Of a stretch of 64,000 bases of DNA, positions 9,289 to 17,793 are shown one piece after another. Source of the stretch: Nostocales cyanobacterium HT-58-2 (GTDB taxonomy: Bacteria > Cyanobacteriota > Cyanobacteriia > Cyanobacteriales > Nostocaceae); contig CP019636.1 of NCBI GenBank assembly GCA_002163975.1, positions 5,025,501 to 5,089,500 on the forward strand. The letters are read 5' to 3'. The position numbers and the translations under genes are program-made. Below the pieces are notes generated by a model that saw nothing but the letters and a program-made list of their open reading frames with translations, made no database searches and was not told where the DNA came from. Each line of letters begins with the position of its first letter. The stretch's first letter is position 1.

Positions 9289-9612
9289 ATGAAATTTTCG
9301 ATCCAATCACTTTATACTTGGTACCGCAACACATTGCGTAACCCAAAGTACCGCTGGTGGGTAATTATAGGAACGCTGCTTTATTTTCTCAGCCCAATTG
9401 ATATTGCTCCGGACTTCCTGCCCATTGTGGGAGAACTTGATGATGTCTTTCTGTTGACATTGTTAGTGACTGAGGTATCCGGGCTCATGATTGAAGGCTT
9501 TAAACAGCGTAGGGGTAATGTGGACGCCAAAGCCACCAACACTACTGAGGATTCTACCTCTAGCGCAAACACTGCCAACACTATCGATGTTGATGCCGTC
9601 TCTGTCAAATAA
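9289..9612 (+). CDS. YkvA / DUF1232 family membrane protein
   Basis: The 107-aa product contains the DUF1232 core: YRNTLRNPKYRWWVIIG, a hydrophobic helix, and the hallmark SPIDIAPDFLPIVGELDDV, then a second hydrophobic helix (about 50-67). The Thr/Asn-rich tail is poorly conserved. Members are small membrane proteins of unknown role. A ribosome-binding site (TGGAGG) lies 12 nt upstream of the ATG. It is monocistronic and followed by a strong hairpin terminator at 9640-9696. Confidence 0.85.
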   Translation: MKFSIQSLYTWYRNTLRNPKYRWWVIIGTLLYFLSPIDIAPDFLPIVGELDDVFLLTLLVTEVSGLMIEGFKQRRGNVDAKATNTTEDSTSSANTANTIDVDAVSVK

Positions 9613-9639
9613 TTTGTGCAACGAAATAAAACTTAATCA

Positions 9640-9696
9640 CCCCCTTCCTTTGACGTCTGCTGACAACCGCGTTTCTTGGGAAGGGGGATATTTTTT
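9640..9696 (+). terminator. Rho-independent terminator after the DUF1232 gene
   Basis: CCCCCTTCC (9640-9648) pairs perfectly with GGAAGGGGG (9679-9687), followed by ATA and six T residues (9691-9696). The 30-nt loop is large, but the T-tract and position 28 bp after the stop codon fit a terminator. Confidence 0.75.
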
Positions 9697-9784
9697 AGGT
9701 AGTACCAAAAGAAGTCTAGTCAGAAGCCAGAAGTAAAAAAGTTAAAATGTTTACCCAATGAGGGGCAAATAATTTTTAACTCAT

Positions 9785-10606
9785 ATGTATTCATCACCTA
9801 TGACTAAGCGCCAAATCATTGGGCTACTACCTGCTGGTGGACAGGCAACAAGGATTTCTCCCTTACCACTGAGTAAAGAGTTATATCCAATTGGTTTTCA
9901 AGATTTTGGTCATAAATGTAACTGGCGACCAAAAGTTGTTTCTCAATATCTGCTAGAAAAAATGCAACTAGCAGGCATTAATAAGGCATATTTTATACTT
10001 CGTCCTGGTAAGTGGGATATTCCAGCGTATTTTGGCGATGGCACGATGGTTGCCATGAACTTAGGCTATCTGATTATGGGTTTGTCTTATGGTGTACCTT
10101 TTACGTTGGATCAGGCTTATCCTTTTGTTCAAGATGCTGTAGTAGCTTTGGGCTTTCCTGATATTTTGTTTCAGCCTGAGGATGCCTATGTACAGATACT
10201 CACACGTCTTGAGGTTAGTCAAGCTGATGTCGTCTTAGGATTATTCCCTACCAATCAACCAGAGAAAGCGGGTATGGTTGACTTTGATGATACAGGTAGA
10301 GTCCGTTTAATAATAGAAAAACCTCGGCAGTCAAATTTGCGTTATATGTGGGGTATTGCAGTTTGGACACCTGCCTTTACAGAGTTCTTGCATGAATATC
10401 TTATTCCTCTTAAAGAGAAGAGCAAGATACTATCACAGCTACCAGAAATACCTATTGGCGATATTATTCAAGCTGCTATCGATAAGGGTTTTCATGTAGA
10501 AGCAGAAGCATTTCCGGATGGGACTTATCTTGATATTGGCACACCAGATGATTTGGTGCGAGCCGTGAGGCATTTTGCTAGTTTGACTGGTGAGGAAGGT
10601 GAGTAG
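9785..10606 (+). CDS. Nucleotidyltransferase, glucose-1-phosphate thymidylyltransferase-like
   Basis: The 273-aa protein opens with the nucleotidyltransferase signature LLPAGGQATRISPLPLSK (GG..TR...P..K), then GFPDILFQPEDAY holding the metal-binding Asp and, late, EKP and LDIGTPDDLVRA, which are the landmarks of NDP-sugar pyrophosphorylases of the RmlA type. It should join a sugar-1-phosphate with an NTP to make an NDP-sugar. It differs from classic RmlA in its first motif (GGQATRISP), so the sugar and base are uncertain. ATG 9785 is used; ATG 9800 is an alternative that leaves only two residues before the family core. It stands alone, with no glycan genes beside it. Confidence 0.8.
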   Translation: MYSSPMTKRQIIGLLPAGGQATRISPLPLSKELYPIGFQDFGHKCNWRPKVVSQYLLEKMQLAGINKAYFILRPGKWDIPAYFGDGTMVAMNLGYLIMGLSYGVPFTLDQAYPFVQDAVVALGFPDILFQPEDAYVQILTRLEVSQADVVLGLFPTNQPEKAGMVDFDDTGRVRLIIEKPRQSNLRYMWGIAVWTPAFTEFLHEYLIPLKEKSKILSQLPEIPIGDIIQAAIDKGFHVEAEAFPDGTYLDIGTPDDLVRAVRHFASLTGEEGE

Positions 10607-10648
10607 AAATATATAGAATATCTTTGATATCAGGTAACTTGAGGGTAA

Positions 10649-10903
10649 TTAATCGTCATCATCTTCCTGGTCATCATCGTCATTATCATGATCATCGTTA
10701 TCATGTTTATCGTCATCTTGTTTAGTAGTTGGCGATAATGACGGTACTGTAGTTGGTTGTATTGTTGATGAAGGCAGCAAAAAAGAAGTTTTTCTCAACA
10801 CCAGTGCAATGATACCAAGGACTATGGCAGCAGTCGCTACCCCAGCTAAGATCATGATTTTAACTTTTTTGTATCCGTTGTTATCTTCAGGTTTCATTGC
10901 CAA
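10649..10903 (-). CDS. Small membrane protein with an Asp/His-rich tail
   Basis: The 84-aa product has a short N-terminus, one membrane helix (about 16-37, IMILAGVATAAIVLGIIALV), a Pro/Ser/Thr linker and a tail of about 20 residues almost entirely Asp, with scattered His, Asn and Lys. The tail should be extracytoplasmic by the positive-inside rule (KKVK precedes the helix) and could bind divalent metal. No family recognised. It is convergent with the nucleotidyltransferase gene. Confidence 0.6.
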   Translation of the reverse strand: MAMKPEDNNGYKKVKIMILAGVATAAIVLGIIALVLRKTSFLLPSSTIQPTTVPSLSPTTKQDDDKHDNDDHDNDDDDQEDDDD

Positions 10904-11054
10904 ACTGTAGACCCCTGTTATTTATAGACTACAGTTAATATGTCTTTTGTAATTGCTGTCAACGCTTAATCTTGTCATAAACAAGACTTATTTTCCTGTT
11001 ATCCCATACAGCGGCTATCAATAGCATTTGAGTTATTAGCCAGTAGTTTGGAAG

Positions 11055-11246
11055 GCGATCGCCAAGTCTTTACACTGCTATTATTTTTCTTTGTCTCTGC
11101 CTTACCTTCTTCCAGAAGTAATTATGGATACTTTTATACATAAGTATCGTGCGGAAGAGAATTATGAGTGAGCCAGATATTGCCCAACATTCAGAATGTC
11201 CTGAAAAAATCGAACAAGATAAGCTATTAGAACTTAGTGTTAAAGA
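11055..11246 (+). repeat. Copy 1 of a 192-bp duplicated promoter-plus-leader segment
   Basis: This stretch aligns without gaps to 13123-13314 (constant offset 2068). Both hold GCGATCGCC, a pyrimidine-rich upstream region, GGATACTTTT, a GCGGAAGA ribosome-binding region and the first ~27 codons of the gene that follows. Similarity ends abruptly inside the reading frames, so the upstream control region and N-terminal leader are shared while the rest differs. Confidence 0.85.
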
Positions 11247-12249
11247 CTCTCAACGTAATTCTATTTTTAATGCTGCTGCTAACTCAAAAGTTCATCATGC
11301 TCAGTTGAGCGATATCGGAAAGTATACACCAGAAAAGTTAGGACATTTGCTGAGGGGCGGCATACGAACTGGTGCAGGAAGAACCAAAGCGCAAACTCAA
11401 CAGATGCTCGACAAAATTCCACCATCTCAAAGGGCTGGTGTTGATGGTCAATCTGCTGCTGCTAAAGTCAAAGAATATCTTGCGGATAAGGATGCCAGCC
11501 ACATAACGCCTCATAGTAAAGGTGGTTCAAGTCATCCAGATAATATCAAGTGGGAAAGCAAAACTGCTAATCGTGTTCGTGGCAACCAACAGATGACACG
11601 CCAAGAGCAAAGGCGGCTTGACGTTAAAGCACAAATTGATAACTTAACTGGTGCGTTGGAAGCTGGTTTGGAAGCTGCACCTAAAGGGGCAGTAGTCGGT
11701 GCACTGACAACTGTCCCTTTTTCTATGCTTAGAAATGCGTTACGAGTCGTGCGAGGTGAAATATCGGCTCAAGATGCTGCTCTAGAAACCATCAAAGAAA
11801 CTGCTATGGGTGGGGGAGTTGGAGCTGCAACAGCGTTTACAGTCACAGCGGTTGCCACTGCTTGTCCTCCTGTTGCTGTTGTACTAACAGCTATTTCACC
11901 AGTTTTATTAGCTGCTGGTGGCACTGGAATGGTGTATGAGTTCTTCAAGATTCTCGATGACCACAAGCAGCAAGTAAAAGAATATTATGAATCTTTAACT
12001 CAGCAGGATTTGCAGTATCTTCAAGAGTTTGAGAATGAGCTTATGTACACACACTCTAAAAACTTAGAATTTCTAAATGAGGCTGAAGCATTAAACGCTG
12101 AAATTACGAACAGACCGATTGAATCTGGTGTAGAAGGTGCATTAAAACGATATCTTGAGTCATCTGCCATTGCTAAATCTTTGGGAGCTACCCCAGTTGG
12201 CAATAGACAGCTACCTAGCTCTCAAAAATCTCTTTCCTCGGCGTACTAA
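11164..12249 (+). CDS. HNH-like protein with a hydrophobic C-terminal region, possible effector
   Basis: With the ATG at 11164 the protein has 361 residues; a GTG at 11149 would add five, but GGAAGAG sits 5 nt before the ATG. Residues 1-27 are a charged leader shared with the protein at 13232. Residues about 110-145 hold an HNH/endonuclease-VII-like pattern: DASHITPHSKGG, DNIKWE, then a basic RVRG. Residues about 165-262 are rich in Gly, Ala and Val with long hydrophobic runs (for example AAGGTGMVYEFF at the end), suggesting membrane insertion. The rest is helical. This mix resembles secreted or contact-type toxins, but no known toxin family is certain. The gene 18 bp downstream encodes a membrane protein, likely in the same operon. 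Confidence 0.65.
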   Translation: MSEPDIAQHSECPEKIEQDKLLELSVKDSQRNSIFNAAANSKVHHAQLSDIGKYTPEKLGHLLRGGIRTGAGRTKAQTQQMLDKIPPSQRAGVDGQSAAAKVKEYLADKDASHITPHSKGGSSHPDNIKWESKTANRVRGNQQMTRQEQRRLDVKAQIDNLTGALEAGLEAAPKGAVVGALTTVPFSMLRNALRVVRGEISAQDAALETIKETAMGGGVGAATAFTVTAVATACPPVAVVLTAISPVLLAAGGTGMVYEFFKILDDHKQQVKEYYESLTQQDLQYLQEFENELMYTHSKNLEFLNEAEALNAEITNRPIESGVEGALKRYLESSAIAKSLGATPVGNRQLPSSQKSLSSAY

Positions 12250-12267
12250 TCTTAATTAAGGATATTT

Positions 12268-12759
12268 ATGTTTTTTCTGCTTCCTTTGGTTGGTGTGGCA
12301 GTTGGGGCTGCTGTTGGCGCTCTTGTAACTCATGCTAGTAGTGAGAACGACAAACAAGCAGCAGAACACCACAGACTGGTTGCAAATGATCTCACCAATA
12401 AATTCTCAAATTTAGAAAAGATATACAACGAGTACGTTGATGAGAGCAAGAGTAAAATTGATGATTTGACTAGGCAGCACGCTTTGGATGAAGTAGAGAA
12501 GGACTTTCTACGTATAGCAATCAGATTACAGCAAAGTTTGTATATGCTGATGTGGGATATTGATAATAAGCCTACATACGATGCTTTGATAGACTTTGAG
12601 GAAGCTGTTGTGGCAACTAACAAAGTTCTGTCTGAACTAAACGAGGAGCCAATTCAAATTCCTAACAAGTACTTCCTTCGTAACCTAACACGGGTTAAGA
12701 GGGCTTTGTCGTATGAATTAAAAAAAGGTAAGCTTTCTCTTGATAGAGTTGGTGATTAG
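12268..12759 (+). CDS. Glycine-zipper membrane protein with coiled coil
   Basis: The 163-aa protein has an N-terminal membrane helix with a glycine zipper (LVGVAVGAAVGALV, about 7-20), followed by about 80 residues of heptad-like helix and a basic C-terminus. It begins 18 bp after the HNH-like gene with AAGGA before its ATG, so the two are probably cotranslated; a partner or immunity role is only a guess from position. No family recognised. Confidence 0.65.
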   Translation: MFFLLPLVGVAVGAAVGALVTHASSENDKQAAEHHRLVANDLTNKFSNLEKIYNEYVDESKSKIDDLTRQHALDEVEKDFLRIAIRLQQSLYMLMWDIDNKPTYDALIDFEEAVVATNKVLSELNEEPIQIPNKYFLRNLTRVKRALSYELKKGKLSLDRVGD

Positions 12760-12824
12760 TCTTCTTCAACAAAGAGTAATTAATACTACATATAATCAAT
12801 TTCATTACACATAATTTCAAGATT

Positions 12825-13043
12825 ATGGCTTGCACAATTGTTGATAATCCTTGTACTGCTCCACCACCACCCATAAACCCCAATGAAATTCAATATACTC
12901 CCACACAGTCGTATCCTCCTCCCCTTACCCCTACTGTTACAAAAATTCCCGAGCCTGGGATGGTATTGGGAATTATCTGCTTAATATCAACAGCAATTTT
13001 GTTTCTTAAAAAGAAGAAAAACAGTTTTCCTGAATCTCATTAG
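12825..13043 (+). CDS. Tiny PEP-CTERM-like protein
   Basis: The 72-aa product ends with a PEP-CTERM-like sorting signal: IPEPGMVLGIICL (PEP at residues 42-44), a hydrophobic helix (about 46-61) and the basic cluster KKKKN, then eight more residues. The N-terminal half is rich in proline with two cysteines. A signal peptide, which PEP-CTERM proteins normally have, is missing, so either the real start lies elsewhere or the protein is a fragment or is exported differently. No clear ribosome-binding site precedes the ATG. Confidence 0.5.
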   Translation: MACTIVDNPCTAPPPPINPNEIQYTPTQSYPPPLTPTVTKIPEPGMVLGIICLISTAILFLKKKKNSFPESH

Positions 13044-13122
13044 CCCCTTGGGAGTAGTCTAAAGCAGTCCCCTAGTGTTGGAGACAGCACCACAGTAGTA
13101 CATGCATACGTGTTTTTTAAAT

Positions 13123-13314
13123 GCGATCGCCAAGTCTTTACACTGCTATTATTTTTCCTTGTCTCTGCCTTACCTTCTTCTGGGAGTAATTATGGATACT
13201 TTTAGGCATAAGTATTGTGCGGAAGAAAATTATGAATGAGCCAGATATCCCCCAACAATCAGAATGTCTTGAAAAAATCGAACAAGATAAGCTGTTGGAG
13301 CCTGGTATTAAAGA
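13123..13314 (+). repeat. Copy 2 of the 192-bp duplicated promoter-plus-leader segment
   Basis: Gap-free counterpart of 11055-11246, about 85-90 percent identical by eye. It spans the upstream control region, the ribosome-binding site and the first ~27 codons of the 83-aa gene starting at 13232. Confidence 0.85.
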
Positions 13315-13483
13315 AACTAAGAAAGAAGATAATGCTTTAGTAGAAACTGCTGAGCTACTCAGTGCAGTAGGCGATCTTACCCGCGATAGCTACATTCATA
13401 CAGTGAAGCAAGCACGGTCTTTTATTGAGAATTTGCACAAAAGGATTAGACTATCCCAAGAAGAAGGCGACAGCCAGCAATAA
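13232..13483 (+). CDS. Small protein sharing its N-terminal leader with the HNH-like protein
   Basis: The 83-aa product (ATG 13232; a GTG at 13217 would add five residues) starts with a leader of about 27 residues nearly the same as the protein at 11164 (E-P-D-I, then S-E-C and EKIEQDKLLE). The remainder (28-83) is charged and helical and unlike the larger protein. It could be a decoy, regulator or remnant of a second effector whose body was exchanged. Function unknown. Confidence 0.6.
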   Translation: MNEPDIPQQSECLEKIEQDKLLEPGIKETKKEDNALVETAELLSAVGDLTRDSYIHTVKQARSFIENLHKRIRLSQEEGDSQQ

Positions 13484-13513
13484 TGCGATCGTCCAAAGAA
13501 CATCGGGGTTGGA

Positions 13514-13903
13514 TCAAGCCAGGGTTTGTGGACAGTAGCCCAATCCCCTGATGAAATGTTGCCGGAACGCTTCTATCTCATCTTTTTCTGGCTTACCATG
13601 AGAAACTACAGCAACCTGGTAGCGACGCATAACATCAACTGGGGATTGTCCGCCTGCCAAACTCCAAAGTACCATTTGTACCCGCTTTGTTGGTGAGTAG
13701 CGCATTCCTAATTCACTTAAGAATGCCCTTAAGTCGCCATCTTCTTGAGGCGAGACTTGATGCTTGAGTTTGACTCTAACGACCCAGCCATCAATTTGAT
13801 TAATCACCGTAACGAAGCTGACTTTGAGTTGAGGTTTACCATGTAGGTATTCAACCAGGCGCAGTGTAAGGCTGGCATTTGCAAGATAGCAGAGGTATTC
13901 CAT
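13514..13903 (-). CDS. Conserved-looking hypothetical protein
   Basis: The 129-aa protein is a compact alpha/beta polypeptide with no signal peptide or membrane helix. Its middle (about 55-85) contains a motif SELGMRYSPTKRVQMVLWSL. I do not recognise the family. It is monocistronic on the minus strand, between the accessory block and the GH15-like gene, and uses codons like its neighbours. Confidence 0.6.
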   Translation of the reverse strand: MEYLCYLANASLTLRLVEYLHGKPQLKVSFVTVINQIDGWVVRVKLKHQVSPQEDGDLRAFLSELGMRYSPTKRVQMVLWSLAGGQSPVDVMRRYQVAVVSHGKPEKDEIEAFRQHFIRGLGYCPQTLA

Positions 13904-13988
13904 ATGAATGCTGGTGAATTGGGGTTAGTCCACTTTGAAAATAGGGAAACAATTTGAGGAAGTTGTGAGCAAGAGATTTATACGAAAA

Positions 13989-14028
13989 CGCAAAGACGCA
14001 AAGTTCAGAAGAACTTTGCGTCTTTGCA
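13989..14028 (-). terminator. Terminator of the GH15-like gene
   Basis: A perfect 17-bp stem, 13990-14006 with 14011-14027, closes a 4-nt loop. On the minus strand it is followed by GTTTTCG, 43 bp after the stop of the 1071-aa gene, as expected for a terminator. The stem sequence (GCAAAGACGC) also occurs as a dispersed repeat motif in cyanobacterial genomes. Confidence 0.75.
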
Positions 14029-14070
14029 CGAGATTCAAACTTGAATCCTTAAATAATTGTGTAATGCCAA

Positions 14071-17000
14071 TTAAGCTGCCATATCTTGCCCAAACTCCGT
14101 CAAGAACCTGAACGCCTTCACAATATAGTTAGCGCATTCTCTAGGAGAAGTGTTGTAGAACGATCGCCACGCACTCGCTTTATCCTCATCATAGCGATCG
14201 CGTCTTTCTGGATTTCCTTCTAACCATGCTAGTCGTACAGCGTGACCAATTAACACATCCAACACGATATATTCTTCGATTTGTAAGTTGGGGTTATTGG
14301 ATGCAATTGCTGCTAATTCCATCAATGTCTCAATATTAACTTGTCGGTATTCAGGAGCTTCTATTTTATTCAACAGATGTTCTACCTGCAGGGCGAAATT
14401 CTTTTCCCCTGCAGTCATTTCTGACAAAATGACCTCACTATCCAAACGATTGCGACGCTCTAGCTTATCGCCAATGACTAAACCTTTACAATGTTGCATC
14501 AAGAGCCAAACCTGCTTAAAAAAGTCTTTTGGCACACGTCCTGTTGCTCCCTCTGCTTCGCGAAACCGCCGCCAACCGCCTGGTTGTACATCTATTTCAT
14601 CTCCTAAAGCTGGTAGCACGACCCAATCAATGTCACTTTCTTTTTGTTTGACGTGCAGTGACTCTTGCTGGCGTAATAGATTACTCATGCTTGCATACTC
14701 AAATAATACCCCACGCACCCGTGTTTTTACCTCAAAAGGTGAGAGTTGCATGAGGTGTTCGTATGCCTCATCCTGTGTGACATTCAACTCCCTTACCAGT
14801 TCGCTGGTAATCAACAGGATCATATAGCCAACTCTCAGGGTGAGTAGTCCTTGAAACAGTTCTGGTTCTGTTTTAATCAGGGCACTTAGATAAATCAGAA
14901 TTTCTTGAGTCAGAACGCCATCGCGTATATCTTCCCGACAAAAGTGATTGATTTTCTCAACAATTTCGCTATGTGACAGAGGAAGAGTGATGAGTGAATC
15001 TTCGCTATAAGCCTTACCCACGGCAATTTGCTTGCCTCGCACTATGATACTTGTCACAACATCCGATAAGCCAATATCGCTCATTTGCCGCAACCCCGCA
15101 GCACGACGCACAACTGCCCAAATACCAGAGTCACCTGCTTTGGTGTAAACTTCATCAAGCAAATCTGCCACAGTTACGGGACGTCCCGGTCCGCCAAAAC
15201 CTGTGTCAAACTCTAGCCCTTCCAAACGAGCTAAAGTTTGCAGTAACTCTATTTGCTCATAGAGATTTTCTGATGAGCGCAACGAAGAAAGCAATAATCC
15301 TAAGTTGGTTTCACACTCCATTTGAAACTCTTGAGTGTGTCTCAGGGGCCAGTTTTTGTCTGGATTATAAATCAGATAAGAACAACGAGGCGCAGCATCT
15401 TTGACGGAAGACTGCAAAAATTCAAAATCTTCTTGCAGAAAATCAATTCGTTGTGTTCCAGCTGTCAACATCAACTGGTTAAGACGCCCTAATTTTACCT
15501 GGACACCGTTACAAACACCATCTTTCAGTTCTTGCATGAGGGCAAGCAATGCCTCACTACCCGTTTCCAGCATGGTATGAGTCAACATTAAAGTGAGGAT
15601 AGGACGCCCCAAATCAATCCAATATTTCTGAATGTAAGCCAGTTCACTTCTAATTTGATACAGCAAGAAATGGTAATCAAGAGTTAAGTAGAACACTTGG
15701 GAGTCCAAATACGAAGGCAAAAAGACAACTGTCTCGCCACCAAGACGAAAAATTTTAGATGTTGTCAAACTCCGCAGCCGCCTCACTGGGCGTCCAGTTA
15801 AACCAAGTTTATCGTTGCGTCCAACTTGGGTATAAATGGTTGAAAGGTCAATCGCCTCTCTGACTTGGATTGGTTCTACTTGCTTGGGTGTTTGTGTTTC
15901 AATGCCATGAACTGCTAGTTTTCCTTGTAAATCCTCATCTTCTGCTAGTAAGGCGATTTGTACCACAGCTTGCTGGTTTTTTCCTATGCACAAATGTCTT
16001 CCCAAAGGGTCAATGTCTCCAACAGCTATCAACCCTTCACTTAACATTTGACCGAGAAAATACAAACTCTGCGCCCAAACGAGAGGGATATTTTCATTGG
16101 GTAAACGTGTTTGACTTTGGGGTGCTAACTTCTCTGCCTCTACAAGCTCCTCTGGAACGTAGTAAAGTTCTGGTAGCAAACGTAATCCATCACGCTCAAC
16201 TAATAAAGACTCTAAACGCTCTTGGTAATGTTTCACTTGCTCTTGTTCGCCGCGAAACAAACCGTCTAGAAATAAATAGGTGAAAAATAAAGGCCATTCA
16301 CACTCAATATGCTCAAATTGTTTGAGTTCCCACGGTTCGTAATGCAAGCGTTTTGTGTCTTCTAAAACGGTTTGGTGTCCGTCGCGCAGGAAACGCTTGC
16401 AACCATATTTGCCTTCGAGTTTGTTGATGATATCGTTTCGGGTGCGATCGCGCAGCTGGATATCTTCCACAGCAAACGCTGGAAAACTAATAACAGAAAG
16501 CAACGCCGCATCAATTTCTTTGGATGCTGATTCTCTGGGTAAGAGAGATTCTAGCGTAATCCTGGCACGAGCAATTTCATCTGGTAGTGCATGGATCACC
16601 GATGCTTGACAACCATGTACGCCAAATAAATCCAAGCCATTGATTGCTTCCAATGCAGCTTTTGCCATACCTATAGAACTGGCGTTCAATTCTGCGTTGC
16701 CATGATTAATTTTGTTGCCTCGTTCCCAAATACCGTAATCTGGTGTGCGGTAGGCTCTTCCGATGTAGTAAACTAGATTTTGAACGAAATTCACTTCGTC
16801 AAACGTGTAAATGATCTGCAATCCTGAAGCAGTCATTTGTGCCAACATCAACAAAAATATCGAGGTGGCATCAAGTTGCAAATGTCCCCATTCGTCGTCA
16901 CCAACAACGATGTCACCCGTAGCAGTGTTATACTTGGCGTGTAGGGCATCTAAAGGAGATTGAGTATGCTTGAACTGCTCTACTTTAGAACTCTGACGCA

Positions 17001-17286
17001 TCATAGCAAACAACAACCCCCGCATCAGCTTGACAACACTGTGTTCTAGCTCGTAAGCGCGTCCTTTGTCTTCATCAACCTTACGGTAAGCGAGTGCCAA
17101 TCCCCAAACTGCCAGAATACTGTAAACATTGTCACGTACCCATGCATCAGTATAATCACCGTGGGCAGTTATCGCTGTACTTGCGGGAAGCAAACCTGTA
17201 ATTGGGTTTTGACGGGCAAGGATAATTGTCTTAATTTGCTGATAATAACACTCCAGACGAGCTTGCAGTTGAGTGACTGTTTTCAT
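14071..17286 (-). CDS. Glycoside hydrolase family 15 / phosphorylase kinase alpha-like protein
   Basis: The 1071-aa protein has an N-terminal (alpha/alpha)6-type region that starts with ILARQNPITGLLPAS and TDAWVRDNVYSI, the start found in cyanobacterial homologues of the phosphorylase kinase alpha/beta subunits and GH15 glucoamylase-like proteins. A long C-terminal part (about 480-1071) follows the phosphorylase-kinase arrangement rather than a plain glucoamylase. Expected substrate is an alpha-glucan, but homologues in bacteria are largely uncharacterised and hydrolase activity is not assured. No signal peptide, so it is cytoplasmic. It ends at a strong terminator and stands alone. Confidence 0.85.
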   Translation of the reverse strand: MKTVTQLQARLECYYQQIKTIILARQNPITGLLPASTAITAHGDYTDAWVRDNVYSILAVWGLALAYRKVDEDKGRAYELEHSVVKLMRGLLFAMMRQSSKVEQFKHTQSPLDALHAKYNTATGDIVVGDDEWGHLQLDATSIFLLMLAQMTASGLQIIYTFDEVNFVQNLVYYIGRAYRTPDYGIWERGNKINHGNAELNASSIGMAKAALEAINGLDLFGVHGCQASVIHALPDEIARARITLESLLPRESASKEIDAALLSVISFPAFAVEDIQLRDRTRNDIINKLEGKYGCKRFLRDGHQTVLEDTKRLHYEPWELKQFEHIECEWPLFFTYLFLDGLFRGEQEQVKHYQERLESLLVERDGLRLLPELYYVPEELVEAEKLAPQSQTRLPNENIPLVWAQSLYFLGQMLSEGLIAVGDIDPLGRHLCIGKNQQAVVQIALLAEDEDLQGKLAVHGIETQTPKQVEPIQVREAIDLSTIYTQVGRNDKLGLTGRPVRRLRSLTTSKIFRLGGETVVFLPSYLDSQVFYLTLDYHFLLYQIRSELAYIQKYWIDLGRPILTLMLTHTMLETGSEALLALMQELKDGVCNGVQVKLGRLNQLMLTAGTQRIDFLQEDFEFLQSSVKDAAPRCSYLIYNPDKNWPLRHTQEFQMECETNLGLLLSSLRSSENLYEQIELLQTLARLEGLEFDTGFGGPGRPVTVADLLDEVYTKAGDSGIWAVVRRAAGLRQMSDIGLSDVVTSIIVRGKQIAVGKAYSEDSLITLPLSHSEIVEKINHFCREDIRDGVLTQEILIYLSALIKTEPELFQGLLTLRVGYMILLITSELVRELNVTQDEAYEHLMQLSPFEVKTRVRGVLFEYASMSNLLRQQESLHVKQKESDIDWVVLPALGDEIDVQPGGWRRFREAEGATGRVPKDFFKQVWLLMQHCKGLVIGDKLERRNRLDSEVILSEMTAGEKNFALQVEHLLNKIEAPEYRQVNIETLMELAAIASNNPNLQIEEYIVLDVLIGHAVRLAWLEGNPERRDRYDEDKASAWRSFYNTSPRECANYIVKAFRFLTEFGQDMAA

Positions 17287-17658
17287 ACTTAATTTTCTAC
17301 GCTGTTTGCGGAATGCAACCCTGAAACTGTGAAGTCAATTATATAAGCAAAGCCAAGACTACCTCTGTAGTCGGCAATGAGATTGCAATTTGAAGTAAAA
17401 AATGAATTAATTTTCTCCTATTTAAGATACAAGCTAGGTTTTCAGATTTTAGGAGACTATACTCTAAATTTCAAGTTTTTTCAAATCTGTATCAACACTT
17501 GGTTGACTTTGTCTTTCTCTTTAAATTAGTTTTATTAATAATAAAGAAAAAATCTTTACGCAAATAATAATTCTCTGTGTGATTCAGTGAGACAAGCCAT
17601 AGTCATTCATAAGAAAGTGACAGAAATAAGTTATGATTGAAAATAAGAGGGTAATTCT
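17287..17658. other. AT-rich intergenic region
   Basis: A 372-bp stretch upstream of the GH15-like gene (minus) and of the 44-codon gene (plus). It is AT-rich without a reading frame or repeat I can support; it should hold the two divergent promoters. Confidence 0.5.
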
Positions 17659-17793
17659 ATGTCTATGCGTTACAACGAAAATAACTCTCCAAGAGTGAAA
17701 GTTGTTTATTCTCAAATGAAAGTCAATGGCAAGATTGAACTTGTGCCATTAGAGTTATATGCCGATGGCTCGCTCAAGCGGATTGAGGTATAA
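17659..17793 (+). CDS. Small protein of 44 residues
   Basis: The reading frame ATG 17659 to TAA 17793 codes for 44 residues rich in Val, Lys and Leu, with a central KVVYSQMKVNGKIELVPL and ending LKRIEV. A ribosome-binding site GAGGG lies at 17647-17651, 7 nt before the ATG. The product has no membrane helix; the alternating hydrophobic/charged pattern suggests a small beta sheet. The clean start, regular codon use and position in otherwise non-coding DNA favour a real gene. Family not recognised. Confidence 0.6.
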   Translation: MSMRYNENNSPRVKVVYSQMKVNGKIELVPLELYADGSLKRIEV

